A stretch of DNA of 64,000 nt from Liolophura sinensis (lineage: Eukaryota > Mollusca > Polyplacophora > Chitonida > Chitonidae), in assembly GCF_032854445.1 (NCBI RefSeq), contig NC_088295.1, positions 9,156,385-9,220,384 on the forward strand. The letters are read 5' to 3'. Positions 10,462 through 21,905 of the stretch are shown in pieces. Made by a program: the position numbers and the translations under genes. The notes under the pieces are model-generated. The model worked only from the letters and a program-made list of their open reading frames with translations, was not told where the DNA came from and did no database searches. How positions within the stretch are numbered: position 1 is the first letter of the stretch; each line of letters starts with the position of its first letter.

Positions 10462-10905
10462 TGTAACACACAGCTAATTAATTCACTGTTTTCCAAATTT
10501 TAAGACTTAATTTACGTCACTGGATTTAATATGTTGCGTATATTATCTTATGATAAATAGACGAAGTGTGTTTCATGAAGCAATTATCGCGTCGCTCTTC
10601 AAGCGTGGCGATGTAGAACACTGTAAATAAATATTTTGATATGTAAAAAAGAATAATGATGTGATAAATAATACGCGTCACTGAAGAACAACTTTGCTAT
10701 CGAGACACACGCCAAGGCTCAGGCCGAGGTAAAAACATTTTAACACAGAAATCCACTCTGGCTCGCCCTGTGATACATGAAGTCCTTTTGACTGTAGCCT
10801 TCACGAAATAACACTAAATTGCCATGTTTTCCTGTGCCATTTTTGCACGAAGAAGCAAATGAGCAGGACCGATACTCATTTAGGGTTTTTTAAAACTTTA
10901 CATTC
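10462..10905 (+). repeat. direct duplication, copy 2
   Basis: Partner of 9490-9950, about 1 kb downstream in the same orientation. It has matching blocks TGAAGCAATTATCGC, GTAAATAAATA, TGCTATCGAGACACA, CCACTCTGGCTCGCC, GACTGTAGCCTTCACG and GATACTCATTTAGGG. No convincing coding frame occurs in either copy. The spacer (9951-10461) holds nothing recognisable. Confidence 0.8.
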
Positions 10906-13065
10906 AGCGAATACCGGGAGGACCCGGACATAATGGTCGTCTACGACATTTTGACTGTCCAAGCCAGCAGCCCGTGCTGATGGATTCGATGACGAAGGAT
11001 GGAGAAAAAACTCTGACCCGAAACAACTTAATACATGGATTTGCCGTTACAAGCTGACCAATCAGCGTACGATTTGAAAACTGAGTCAACAATCCAGAAG
11101 GAGAAGAAATGAAATCAAACTGCTTCTCTCGTTACGAAATGAAAAAAAAAACTTGGAAATTGAATCACAGGCAGAGGTTTTATCCAGTGTCGAACGGACC
11201 AATCGGTTGTTTGCCACCTCATTAGGGCTGGCAACTGTATTACCGTGTAAACTCCCGGCTAAGGCTACATTCTGACATTTTCAAAGGCTTATTTTTTTCT
11301 GTTGGTCAATAACTGGACTTAAATTTGTCAAATGTCTGACTGGACAAATGTGATTATAATGTGTAAGCATATACGTGTAGGCTATGTGAAATCAAATAAG
11401 GCTACATTCTGTGGTGTTGACGGGTGGAAAATAGTGAGAACAATTAGCGGCCTCCACATTTCACACACGGTTCGTGCTTTGAAACCCAATTTTATTTCAT
11501 CATCATCAGTCTTACCTAATCACCCAGGAGTTTATAATGATCTTCCAAGCGGTTAGGCAATTGGTACTTTGGTACAAATGACAACGGAAATCTTTGTAGC
11601 AAACATTTGCCAAAGTTACCTCCCCTTTTACAGGATGTGTGTACTTGTTTCAGCAATGCTTCAGTTAATATATACATCTCTACAAAAATAATGCATAATA
11701 GTAAATAAAGAAAACAAAGGTCAAAACAATTGCAAATTTGACAGAAATATTTCCAACTTTATCTCATGATTTGCCCATGCATGTGATATTACAAGAGAAA
11801 TGTTAATTTATATAAACAGAAGTTTTAATCAGTCACCATGATTTCCGTTGATTAATATATCCAAAAGGAAATAACATGTGCATACATGCCGCACTAATTT
11901 TTATTACGATTGTAGGCCTAATGGTGTCGTTAAGACACAGACCGAGGCTGATCGTGATTCAGAATTACAGTTAAATTTACATGAAAACTTAAATAAAATC
12001 GTCATAAAAACGGAAATGGCAGACAAAGTGCTTGAAGAAAAATAAGTGCTTAACACTACGAAGCAATTGAACAGTTGAACGACAATAAAACAGTTCTGTG
12101 CAAACTATCAGACTTTCATGTGACAGAATTAAAGGCCTAAGATACCTTAGAGCTGTATAGAACAAAGAAGAAACATCTCCAATGAGTTATGTGTTCATAA
12201 CACGTATATGACGTGCACTAGATGAATGTCATTTTTATTTCTCTTTCAAGTTCCTTCTTTATATTTCTGTTAGACAGTCGCCTATATTCAGCTGTCTGTA
12301 AAATCAGTCACAGTCGTTACCAAAATTGCCTTTAGTCAGAGACATGTTATAGCACAAGCTCTACACTTTTATTTTAAACGTTCATATTCATTCAAAGAAA
12401 ATGAAACACTTTTTTCTAATTCATTATTTTGCAATGCATAAGCTCGGTTTTGACGGCAAGAAGGCATTGTCTCGTTGACGTCACAATTATTCAAAAACCT
12501 GTGGCATGCTGGATATTGAGTGGAGTTCAATATGTTTTGTGCCATGGCAACACGAGTTACCTACACTGCCATGGAATTTCCTGTAAACCCGGACACTAAC
12601 ATACTTCAAATTATGTACACGTTTTTGTGTGACATAACTTTAATAAATTAATTTTGTTTTGTCTTGTGGTATATGATCATACGGCTGTACGATTTTAGAA
12701 TTGGATGTTATTAAATTCTGTTATATAAACAATTTTGTATATATTGTGGAGACTGTAGTGAAGGCTGTGTTATTGCGTGGAGTTTGTTCTAACGGCAAGT
12801 TGATGCAGCTATTGTAAAAGAAATTATTCACCATGTCAGTTGTCCAGCATGCCACTTACTATTGAATGACTATGACGTGAGTTGTTTGACGTCGAAGCCA
12901 AACTTATAGAGTTTAACACTTTGAATTAGAAAAAGCATTCTAGGTGTATTTTTGTTGTAATAATATGGAAATCCACCATACCGGTGTGTAGAGCTTGTGA
13001 TGTTACGTTCACAAACGAAAAAAAAATTTTGATAGCGAATATGACAAGTTAAAAGAAACAGATTA
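10906..13065. other. non-coding stretch, nothing recognised
   Basis: Only short accidental open frames are present (for example 74 codons at 11332). AAGGCTACATTCTG occurs twice (11262 and 11399). No SINE body or splice-flanked exon was recognised. Confidence 0.5.
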
Positions 13066-13324
13066 TACACTCAAAAAATAATCTGTTAATTTTGACAGAA
13101 AGTATGTTGTCTGAGTGATGCTAGAATATATTCTGTTATTGTAACACGATATTCTGTCATATTTAACATAATATCCTGTTAGCCTAACAGAATATTTATA
13201 TTTAATTAATAGAATATGTGTGTTATATTTAACAGAATAATCTAGTTAAATAGCAGAATATATTCTGGTATCACTGAGACATCCGACTTCCTGTCCAGTT
13301 TAACAGATTATTTTTTTGAGTGTA
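13066..13324. mobile_element. TA-flanked palindromic MITE, 255 bp
   Basis: The left end reads TA-CACTCAAAAAATAATCTG and the right end is the inverse, ending TTTTTTTGAGTG-TA. Inverted similarity continues inward through GTTAA, GACAG, a GTCTGAGTGATGCTAGAATA-type block (versus GTCTCAGTGATACCAGAATA on the other arm) and repeated AACAGAATAT motifs, so most of the element can fold on itself. The TA on each side fits a Tc1/mariner-type target duplication (inference). There is no coding capacity. Confidence 0.88.
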
Positions 13325-15980
13325 GACTCCTCACTACATAAAGAAAACAGTCATTCAGTCAAATGTTTATGACAAAAGGTCAACTAGAGACCAAAATCAC
13401 GCCTCTGCTATTATTGACATTGTGTTGTTGTGTTTTCAAAGTTCATGTTATAATTAATAGGCTGATAATTAACTTCTGTGTTGAATAGTTAACGTTGATA
13501 AACTACTGGTTGCGTCATTTTGTTAATTTTGGAAATCAAGGGTCGTTGCTCTGATCTGAGTGTAATGATGCCATTCACAAAACACCTCTAATACTGTATC
13601 TCTCATACTGCACCTCTAATATTCATCTCTCACCTACTCTGCGTCTAACGTCATGTAAGTCACAGGTAGATTTTCGCTTTTCAACCAGAAAAGGAAATAG
13701 TGGATTATTGGTATCTTGAACTACACCTGCACAGGGGTTGCGATATCTAGTATAAGGCACCCATTGAATCTAAGTGTCCCATTCCCTTGCTCACGGAACA
13801 TTGTAACGTGAGTGAACTGGACGGGCTTTTAGTGAGTATATTATAAGGATTGCCACTGGATGTTAGCCCAAGTAAGCCATATTATGTCAATGGTAATTGT
13901 TACTATAATATTAAGGTTCTATAAATGCAAGGGTAGAATATTTTATAAATATATATTTTACATTATTGTATTAAAGATACAGCGGCCATGTTGACAAATG
14001 CACGTGTTGGTGTATGCGGGTTCTTATTTCACTGTGAGATGCTTGATACTTTCTAAAACCGTTGCGCTAATGACAGCCTTTATACGTTACCTATTGTCAG
14101 GAATTATAATGGCGTAGATACCTGATATATGACATTGTCTTTTTGCCGTGACATTAAAATAGCGCCTACTTCACATCTGCTCCTATTGTAATCTAATGGC
14201 GGTGAGTGACGGCAGGGATTATTTCCTAGCACAGACTAATGCGGCTTTTGTTGTTTGAATATTCTGTGTTTCCACAAAGAGCATCTTTACCTTGCTGAGG
14301 ACCTAATTAATAACGCTGGTTTCCATGGTAGCTAAGATGTTGGTAGACTGAACCGGCTTTGTAAGACCAGTCTGTGAACTTATTAGATCGTCACCTACAT
14401 GTACCTGGTTGTTGGATGAAGCTCTATGAGCTCGAATTTTTCATTAGCTCAACAAGCGCCTAATAAAAAACAGCTAAACACATCGCATGCATTTGGACTT
14501 TGGGTGTAACGGACATTTGCTACAATAGACTTGTCATATTATTTATTATTTTTATACCAGGTATAAATAGTTAAATGGTTCATAATAATGTGGGATCGAC
14601 GTTGAATGAGTATTACATAATCACAATTTCAGTGTTCTCTTTTCAGGTGGTATTTTCTGAATGTAGAATGTTCCAGATTATTTACAGCGAGTTAAAGCCA
14701 CAGCTGTCTACTAGTTGGTAGTTTTTGACATCAGGGCTCCCCGTGCGAGCACAAAACCGTGTATCATGTTGGTCATAATCAATGCCGCTATAGACTTCTA
14801 CGTTTTGAACACAGTTCCAAATGAAAGCACTGAAGGAATGAATGATTAGAATTTAATACAACATCGCATGGTAATATTTCTACCACATCTCGGCGCGAGC
14901 ATGGCTTTCAGCATATGGTGGCTGATAGCGGCCATGTAGACCGTGACGTTAGCAACTCCGCAGAGGTTGTGCTTTTCACCCCAAAAAAGATAATTAAAAA
15001 TAAAAAAAATAAAAAACATACGCACCACAGAAAGGGCGCGGATCTGCCTTCTTTCCACCTTCTGCACTCTCCACTGTCACGAAGGGCGCGATTCCGCCAG
15101 TTTGACGCTATCAAGCACTATAATAACATCCAAAATCAGGACAAATAGGAAACAAGACGCAGTTAAAATCAGCCGAGTAATAAAGTAAATTCCAGAATCG
15201 GTAAAATATAAAATTCACACTAAATACATAGATTGTATATTTAATTACAACATCGCCTGCATAGCTACCAAATAACTGAGTCAAGTAACGCAGCTATGTG
15301 CAACCTTCGCAGAATATTGTTAAAGCATATAAGTCAACCAAGACATTTTAGATGCCATATCAGGCATCCTGCGGAACAAACTCGATACGGCACGAGAGAA
15401 CTGTAGGTTGGCCGTCCTATAAGAACAATTTTCTTTCATTGCAACACAGCTCGTATTGTTTTTATCCCCCAGAGACCACATAGCTATAGTTGAGAGACAG
15501 CTGCAATGTTTAAATAGTGTGTAATAATTGTTAGAACACTAAACCCTGTATTATGTAATGAACTGGTGAGCTTAGGTTGTACTCGGTTTTCCTTCAGGGT
15601 AATATGAGAAACAAACTGAACTCGTAATATGGCAATCTTAAGTGTGGCGAGGCTTGAAGTTTGGCTATTGGGGAAGAAAATATCAGAATTCTAAATGCAA
15701 CTCTGTTTCAGCGGTTTTTAACTGTTCAAAGTATTACGTTCTCAGCTAAATTACGCTATTTCGTAACTAACCGTTTTGAACCTGAAAAGAGCGGCTGAAA
15801 AGATCACTCTGTCATGTCTCTCAAATTTTATCCCAACTGTTAGAAAAAAGTATCCAGATTCTGGGGTGTAAAGACCGGTCTCAGGGTTAGTACATAATGA
15901 GGCTTAGCTACAACCCGACTCTTTGTTAAAAAGGGACAAACTTTTGCAACAGCGCGAAAAAGTTGTCCATGTGCAAACCA
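13325..15980. other. non-coding stretch, nothing recognised
   Basis: AT-rich sequence with an A-rich tract near 14985-15020. Open frames near 14846-15148 are short, overlap on both strands and lack codon-like quality. Confidence 0.5.
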
Positions 15981-15984
15981 TAAC

Positions 15985-16125
15985 CATGTCAGCATCAGCG
16001 TCATCGTCAGTATCAGCGTTATCGTCAGCATCAGCGTCATTGTCAGCCTCAGTGTAATCGTCAGTATCAGCGCCATCGTCAGTATCAGCGTCATCGTCAG
16101 CATCAGTGTCTTCGTCAGTGCTGCC
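15985..16125. repeat. TCAGCGTCATCG-type short tandem repeat
   Basis: Imperfect 6/12/18-bp repetition of TCAGCG, TCATCG and TCAGTA. On the minus strand (frame 16143 to 15904) it reads as an acidic Asp-Ala-Asp-Thr run of about 50 residues after a start MGSVSSGS, then about 28 non-repetitive residues. Another minus frame reads a Leu-Thr-Met repeat. Acidic repeats do occur in shell-matrix and calcium-binding proteins, but without a signal peptide, splice evidence or conserved flanks I call this a low-complexity repeat. Coding is possible but unsupported. Confidence 0.8.
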
Positions 16126-16143
16126 AGAACTCACAGATCCCAT

Positions 16144-18487
16144 TGCGCACTGTCGTGTCTCCTCTGATCAGTTATTCTTAATGATTTAAAAGTCGCTTGG
16201 TAATTTGGAACTCCTGCTGAGAAGATTTTCATTAACTCCTGGCAGTTGTGTTAGTGAAGCGTTCGCCTGATTCTCTTAGACCAGTTGTCAGGTGGTATTT
16301 GGCGACTTATCTGCCACAGACAGGAGTTATCCCTGGTGACAGTCGCCTTACTGCTCATCACGGCCATATCAGACCCAAACCATCTCTTGACAATTACTAA
16401 CGTCTTCTCATCATCGACCTGCCCCATGGTCTTCAACTAAGGTCTTACACTAGGCTGGTATTTACCACCAACAGCGAAAACTTACAAGGAAATATTGCAC
16501 ATTCCCAGAAGTGACTGTGTTGTTTTCAAAGTCTCAAATGTCAGACATGCCAAGAAGTTTACTGTCAGGTGAGTTTTAAGGAGCATTATTTATGACATGG
16601 ACAGATGTACACTCTTCGAAACGTCGTGAAAAGCCCAAGAAACTTATCAAACTGACACCTCCAGAGCCATCCTGTGTTCGAGAGTGGCCATAGTTAACTA
16701 TTTTCCTCTATCTTGGTCCACCCTTTCGGTTTTACCAGTAAGTTTGGACAAGGGCACAATAATACTGTTTGAGATTTGCAGAGTATCAGCACAGAATAGT
16801 TACATGTAAGCAACACAACAATTAATAACACTCAGAGGCCACATTTCAGATTAAACTTTTCGCTGTTTCGCAACCGCAGAAATTTTTCTCCTTATAACCA
16901 AGCTGCAAAAACACAAACGGCTTTTCTGCCGGTTTATGCCTTATTGCAAAATGAAGACGTGCTGACAGGAAAAGTCTCCATTAGCAAATTACAATATAAC
17001 ACAACCAGCTTTGATTAATGGCGAAATATGACTATCTGAAAAAAAAACACACTAACACTATGGAGATTAAAATTTCTGGACGATCAGACACGTGTTAATG
17101 CCATACATCCATCCATCGGTTAAAAACTGAACAGCCATCCATGTTGTGTTTATTGATTAGCGACGTTTTTATCATTTCCAACAAGGTGTCTATCTAACCT
17201 TAGCGCTCCCCTTTAAAGAAGAATAGCCACCGAGATTATTTATTTCGCCATCGGGTACAATATCAGAATCCATTCATCATACCCACCCGACAGATCGACT
17301 GTTATGCTCAACGTATAAATTTCAAGAAAAAAAACTAAATGATTTATGACACATTTCTCCTCTAAATTCAAATAAAATCTCCATGTCTTTATGGCAGAAA
17401 CCATACTGCTTCGTTACTGGTTGGATTATTTGAATTGTTTATATCAGGAGAAGGCATAACGTTTCCTTGGCTTGATCAATATGGCTTGCCTTCAGTCATA
17501 TCGATAAGTCAAAACGTGTATTTACTCAAATCTGTCAGACAGGATTCTTTTTTAAGTCTTTTTAAAGTTTCATGTTGTGGAAACCTGCATCTGCACAAAC
17601 TGTCATTTTACTGTCATTTTAAAGTGACAATTTGTGAGGGTGACTTTTATGAGCAATGTGCATGTAATTTGCCCTTGGTTGCCATAAATTTTAAGATTTA
17701 TTTGAATGTTTAGACACTTATCACATTTGAAGCAAACAATTTATGTTAAAGTTTCCTCGAGGACGAAGACAAGTTTATTTTTAAGAGAAGAATAAATAGA
17801 TGTTGCCTTCATCAGTTGCCTAGTTTCTGTCCGACCTGGTGAGATTTTTAATTAACTTTACGTCCCGGCTCTGAGCTAGGTAAGTGTCAACCCACGTGAA
17901 GCACAGAACCTGAACAAGGTATTTTCATTAGTTACAACTTAATTATGTGCATATTAAATCTCGGACACAAGGGTTTGGTTGGTGTTGTCGGAACTCTATG
18001 CCATTTGATATTAAGATGTGTCAACACTTCCACAACCAGTCGAGGATGTAATTTTGTTTCTCTGGTAACAGCCCTATAAATCTCAGGCCCAAGGCGGTGA
18101 TGGACCATTGGCATTTTCCAAAGGGTCAAAAGCTCCAGTGAGATATTAAATAATTCAGATTTTCTTCAATAAACCCGCCAAATGATTACACCACAGGCAT
18201 CTCGGTTTTATCGATTGGCAAATTTGCCTAGGTGTCCGAAGACGGAGACATTGCAATGGGATTTAGGTGTAAATGACATTTAGCCATAGGTGAGACGAAT
18301 CCATTCTAATTAAAGCCAGCCGCTTACTATTTAACCCACTTACGTCGTATATAGCTGCAGGTCAAAGGGAATATGCGAACCAAGTTCTGAAATTGTATCA
18401 TACTTTGATTTTAAGCTTTGTTCAATAATATACATAGGTGGTTAGTTAGCGAAAAAAGTCCAGTCCACCAACGACAAGGCACACCCC
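16144..18487. other. non-coding stretch, nothing recognised
   Basis: No recognisable exon or repeat. A 92-codon plus frame at 17435 has no family resemblance or splice context that I can see. Confidence 0.5.
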
Positions 18488-19260
18488 CTGTCAAAAAGCC
18501 ACAGATATGCCGGGAGCCTGAACGAGAAACACAGTACAACACGTTTCAAAAAGCTAGAGCTGAAACCAGAGCCTGAACAAAAAACACAGCACACCATCTG
18601 ACAAAATGCCTCTCTTCTACCAGAGTCTGAGCCATAAAGACATCAAATCACCTGACAAAAACCACAGCTGTACCAGAGCCTGAACACAAAATACAGCAAA
18701 TCATCTGCAAGAAGCTATAGTTGCACCACAGCCGGAGCAAATACACAGCACACTGTCTGAGCCATAAACACAAAAAAACACCTACAAAAAGCCACAACTG
18801 TGCCAGAGTTTGAAAAGAATACAGCACATCACCTGCACGAAGCCACAGTTGTGCTAGAGCCTGAACAAAAGTCACAGCACATCACCTGCAAAAAGCTACA
18901 GCAGATCCTGAACAAAAATATAGCATACCATCTGCAAAACGCCACAGCTGTGCCAGAGCCTGAACCAGAAACGCAGCACACCACCTGCAAAAGTCACATC
19001 TATACCAGAGCCTAAACAAGAAACACAGCCCACCATCTCATAAAATGCCTCAGTTGTACTAGAGTCTGAGCCATAAACACAGTAAACCAGCTTACAGAAA
19101 GCCGCACCTTTCTTGTCTGGCTAAGCCTGAACACGAAACACAGCAAACCACCTGCAAAAAGCCACAGCTGTGCCAGAGTCCGGGCTAAAAAAATAAAATA
19201 AACAGCTCACCACGTAACAAAAGCCACAGGTGTGTCATTGCCTCTTGACAGAAGGTCACG
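18488..19260. repeat. diverged ~53-bp minisatellite, about 13 units
   Basis: The consensus is built from AGCCACAGCTGTGCCAGAGC, CTGAACAAGAAACACAGCAC and ACCACCTGCAAAA. Unit length varies and variants such as CAGAGTCTGAGCCATAAACA recur in several units. The strand is strikingly A/C-rich with few T. Frames at 18800-19015 (plus) and 18648-18875 (minus) are repeat readings. The period is not a multiple of three, arguing against a repeat protein. Confidence 0.9.
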
Positions 19261-20097
19261 ACTAAGCCACAGGCTCAACCAGTTACACAGCACTTCGGAC
19301 TTATCCCGAAGTACAGCCAAATCCAGCTGACCCTGAGCATTTGACAGTCTATGGAGATAAACCATTTGTCAGATATTTTCCCAGTTAGAAAAGGCTAACT
19401 GGTAAGCCTTACTCCTATTACCAAGAGTTTAGAGCCTGACTGCGTTCGTTTTTCTGACCACCAGCTTGGTTACGGCAATCTTGGTACTTTCTAGTTTTGC
19501 ACATGTTATAAAGAGACACAGGTGTCCTTCCAATGTTACTATATTGAGGCTGGGTAGGGTGGCTTGTCTGGTGTCTTCGGCAGGCCGTTCCAGCCAGTCT
19601 GCAATCCGCGTCCTTTGAAGAAACAAGCAAACTCACTTAATAAACTTTAAATAAAAAGATAGCTGGTAATATTTTTAGCATTTTGGCAAAGTATGTTAAA
19701 GGCTGGATTAAAGAAATGTGAGCCAACACGCAGATATTGCTAACACCACAGTCAAGGATATATCTTTCTCGTATAACGTTAAACGCAAATTTGAAGCTTG
19801 TAGGTCAGAATCATTGGATTGGAAATGATATGATTTTACCAGAATCTTGCTTCGCTCGCCCGCGGTCGTAGCTGTCCACAACACGCATCTAACTGTCCAA
19901 CGTTTCTTACGTCTCAGATTAAGACATAATATTGCACTTACTGACCATAAGTATATTTACAGTACACGTGTTTACAGAAAATAAAGAATGGCGGGAATAA
20001 AGTCACAAAGGGCTTGATCTATCCCGAAGAAGTACAAGTATAAAAGATGGCACTGGTTTTAGGTGAATTGTAAGTAAATGATAACAGAGTAAACGTT

Positions 20098-20570
20098 TTA
20101 CATATTTAAGAAAAACACAAAGCGGTTTAACGTACCAAAAGAGATGCTGTGGTGCAGGGCTATGATCAGATTTCGAATTGAGTAGAGAGACAGGTTGGAA
20201 GAGTGGAGGGGTCTAAATAGGTTAAGATAGGTTGGATAATTGAGTATATCTGATTGTTTTCGAAACATGTTACGGCAGTTCAGGGATATTTTATAGGGGT
20301 GATACATATATTTATGAGCGATTAATAAAGAAGACTGAAGGATAGACAATTTTACCGGTAAAATATTCAGAGATCTGAAGAGAGGTTCTGTGTACTCGAG
20401 TCGATTAGATAGGGTTACTGAACGCACTGCGCGTTTTTGTAACAGACTCAAGGGTCTGAGATGAGAGGATAAGTGTTACCCCATAAAACACAAGCATAGT
20501 TAAAAAGGGGGAAATTAAGGAGTTATAAAGTATTAGTAGAGTTGGTTTGTTAAGTGTTTAATATGGTTAA
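20098..20570 (-). pseudogene. non-LTR retrotransposon reverse transcriptase tail, broken
   Basis: The minus strand encodes the C-terminal end of a LINE-type reverse transcriptase, the enzyme that copies such elements into the genome. One frame gives FNYACVLWGNTYPLISDP, ending at a stop. After a one-base shift the next frame continues LSLLQKRAVRSVT, LEYTEPLFRSLNIL, LLIAHKYMYH and NMFRKQSDI to the stop at 20098. The order LNYxxxxWGNTY, LQKRAxR, HTxPLFxxLNIL, FKYxN is typical of jockey/CR1-type elements (family knowledge). Further upstream the frame is interrupted by a stop around 20535 (TLxLLNFPLFNYA). Only about 150 residues survive and the catalytic domain is absent, so it is a dead 5'-truncated copy. 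No polyA tail or target duplication was identified. Confidence 0.82.
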
Positions 20571-20804
20571 TTATGCCAATGTGGCTAGATACTTTTTTGC
20601 ATATGTAACTGATTTAATTTTCTCTTCCCATGTTCTTGTTTTTAATTGTTCGCGGTTCATCAAATCTTGATTCCGTGTAAACATAGTGGTTTCTAGTCAA
20701 TGTGAATATCAGTCACTACAAAACCATGTGCACACACAAGGGTCATAGAATATGTGATTGTTCAAAAAGAGAAACTCAATAGTCTAATAATCCATCGTCG
20801 AGAA

Positions 20805-21065
20805 GTCAGATTTTATTTATTTATATATTAATTTATATATTTATTTATTTATTTTATCATTTCTTTCTTTATTTATTTGACTGGGATTTATTATCACACT
20901 TAATAATATTTCACTATTTCGACGGGCTATGCGTGATGGAAATTGGGCAGTCATCGGAGGAAACCTATCACCTCATCTACTGACCTCTTGACATAAAACC
21001 AGCATGAGATGGGCTTGAACACGTAATCTCACCGGTCAAATGCCGACATGCAGTCCAGAACGAGA
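20805..21065 (-). mobile_element. SINE-B, diverged subfamily with partial head
   Basis: The minus strand reads GTGTTCAAGCCC (B-box-like), CATCTCATGCTGG, GATAGGTTTCCTCCGATGAC, TGCCCAATTTCC, AATAGTGAAATATTATTAAG and AGTCAAATAAATAAA plus a long AT-rich tail. This copy keeps part of the tRNA-related region that other copies lack. The A box is not recognisable. It is the longest SINE-B in the window. Confidence 0.65.
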
Positions 21066-21837
21066 CAGTATGAAGTCTTTAAGGTGTGTCTCCGTTTGAT
21101 ACAAAATACTTGTGTCGGGAATGCGACAATTAATTATCTGGAATAATATTGCTACAATATTTACTACACGTGCTTTAAACTCTGACCTCAGCAATCCAAA
21201 TGCCACCGCCTCAGTATATATCATCAACACCACAAAATTGAGAGATGTTTATTCCGTGTGTAGTAGTCTTAGACTGTCGAAGAAATGGGTTATAAATGAC
21301 TAATTACGGAATTAATTAATCACTAGGTAAAGTTTAATTATTCAGTTAAAATCAAGTTATTAGGTGCGAGAGATGTTCATGAATGGTGACAACAAAGCTA
21401 CTTTTACTAACCTACTCACATGTATTGTTATTATCGTACTACTAGAGTAAACACTTGAGTAATTCATATGCAAACAAAGTTACATGCAGAACTCTTTCAC
21501 CTTCCCCCAGAAAACTAACACAAAGCAAAATGAGTTGGGTAATCACTCACACCCGTGTCTAATGGAATACTTCATTTGCTAAACATGAGCTGGAGGTGAA
21601 AAAATATCTAGAACAAAGCAGTTGCTAGTACATCGCCATGTCGTAAGTAAAATAAATTAAAGAAGGCTGTTGAAGTATTTCATTTAAAATTTAGCTGTTT
21701 CTTTGCGTTTGATGTCTATATATTTCTTGTGAGTCGACATCTACTGGTACACTAACTTTTGTTATATCTCATATTTAGTTTGTGAGTTTGAGATATGTAG
21801 CGCTGGTCTGCACTGCAGTTATATAACAATGTAATGA

Positions 21838-21905
21838 TAATTTATTTATTTATTATTTATTTGATTGGTGTGTCACAGTATATCGCAATGGTTTCATTTT
21901 GTTCA
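21838..21905 (-). mobile_element. SINE-B 3' tail remnant
   Basis: The minus strand reads GTGACACACCAATCAAATAA followed by ATAATAAATAAATAAATTAT, resembling the end of the SINE-B consensus. The upstream part is too decayed to align. Confidence 0.4.
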
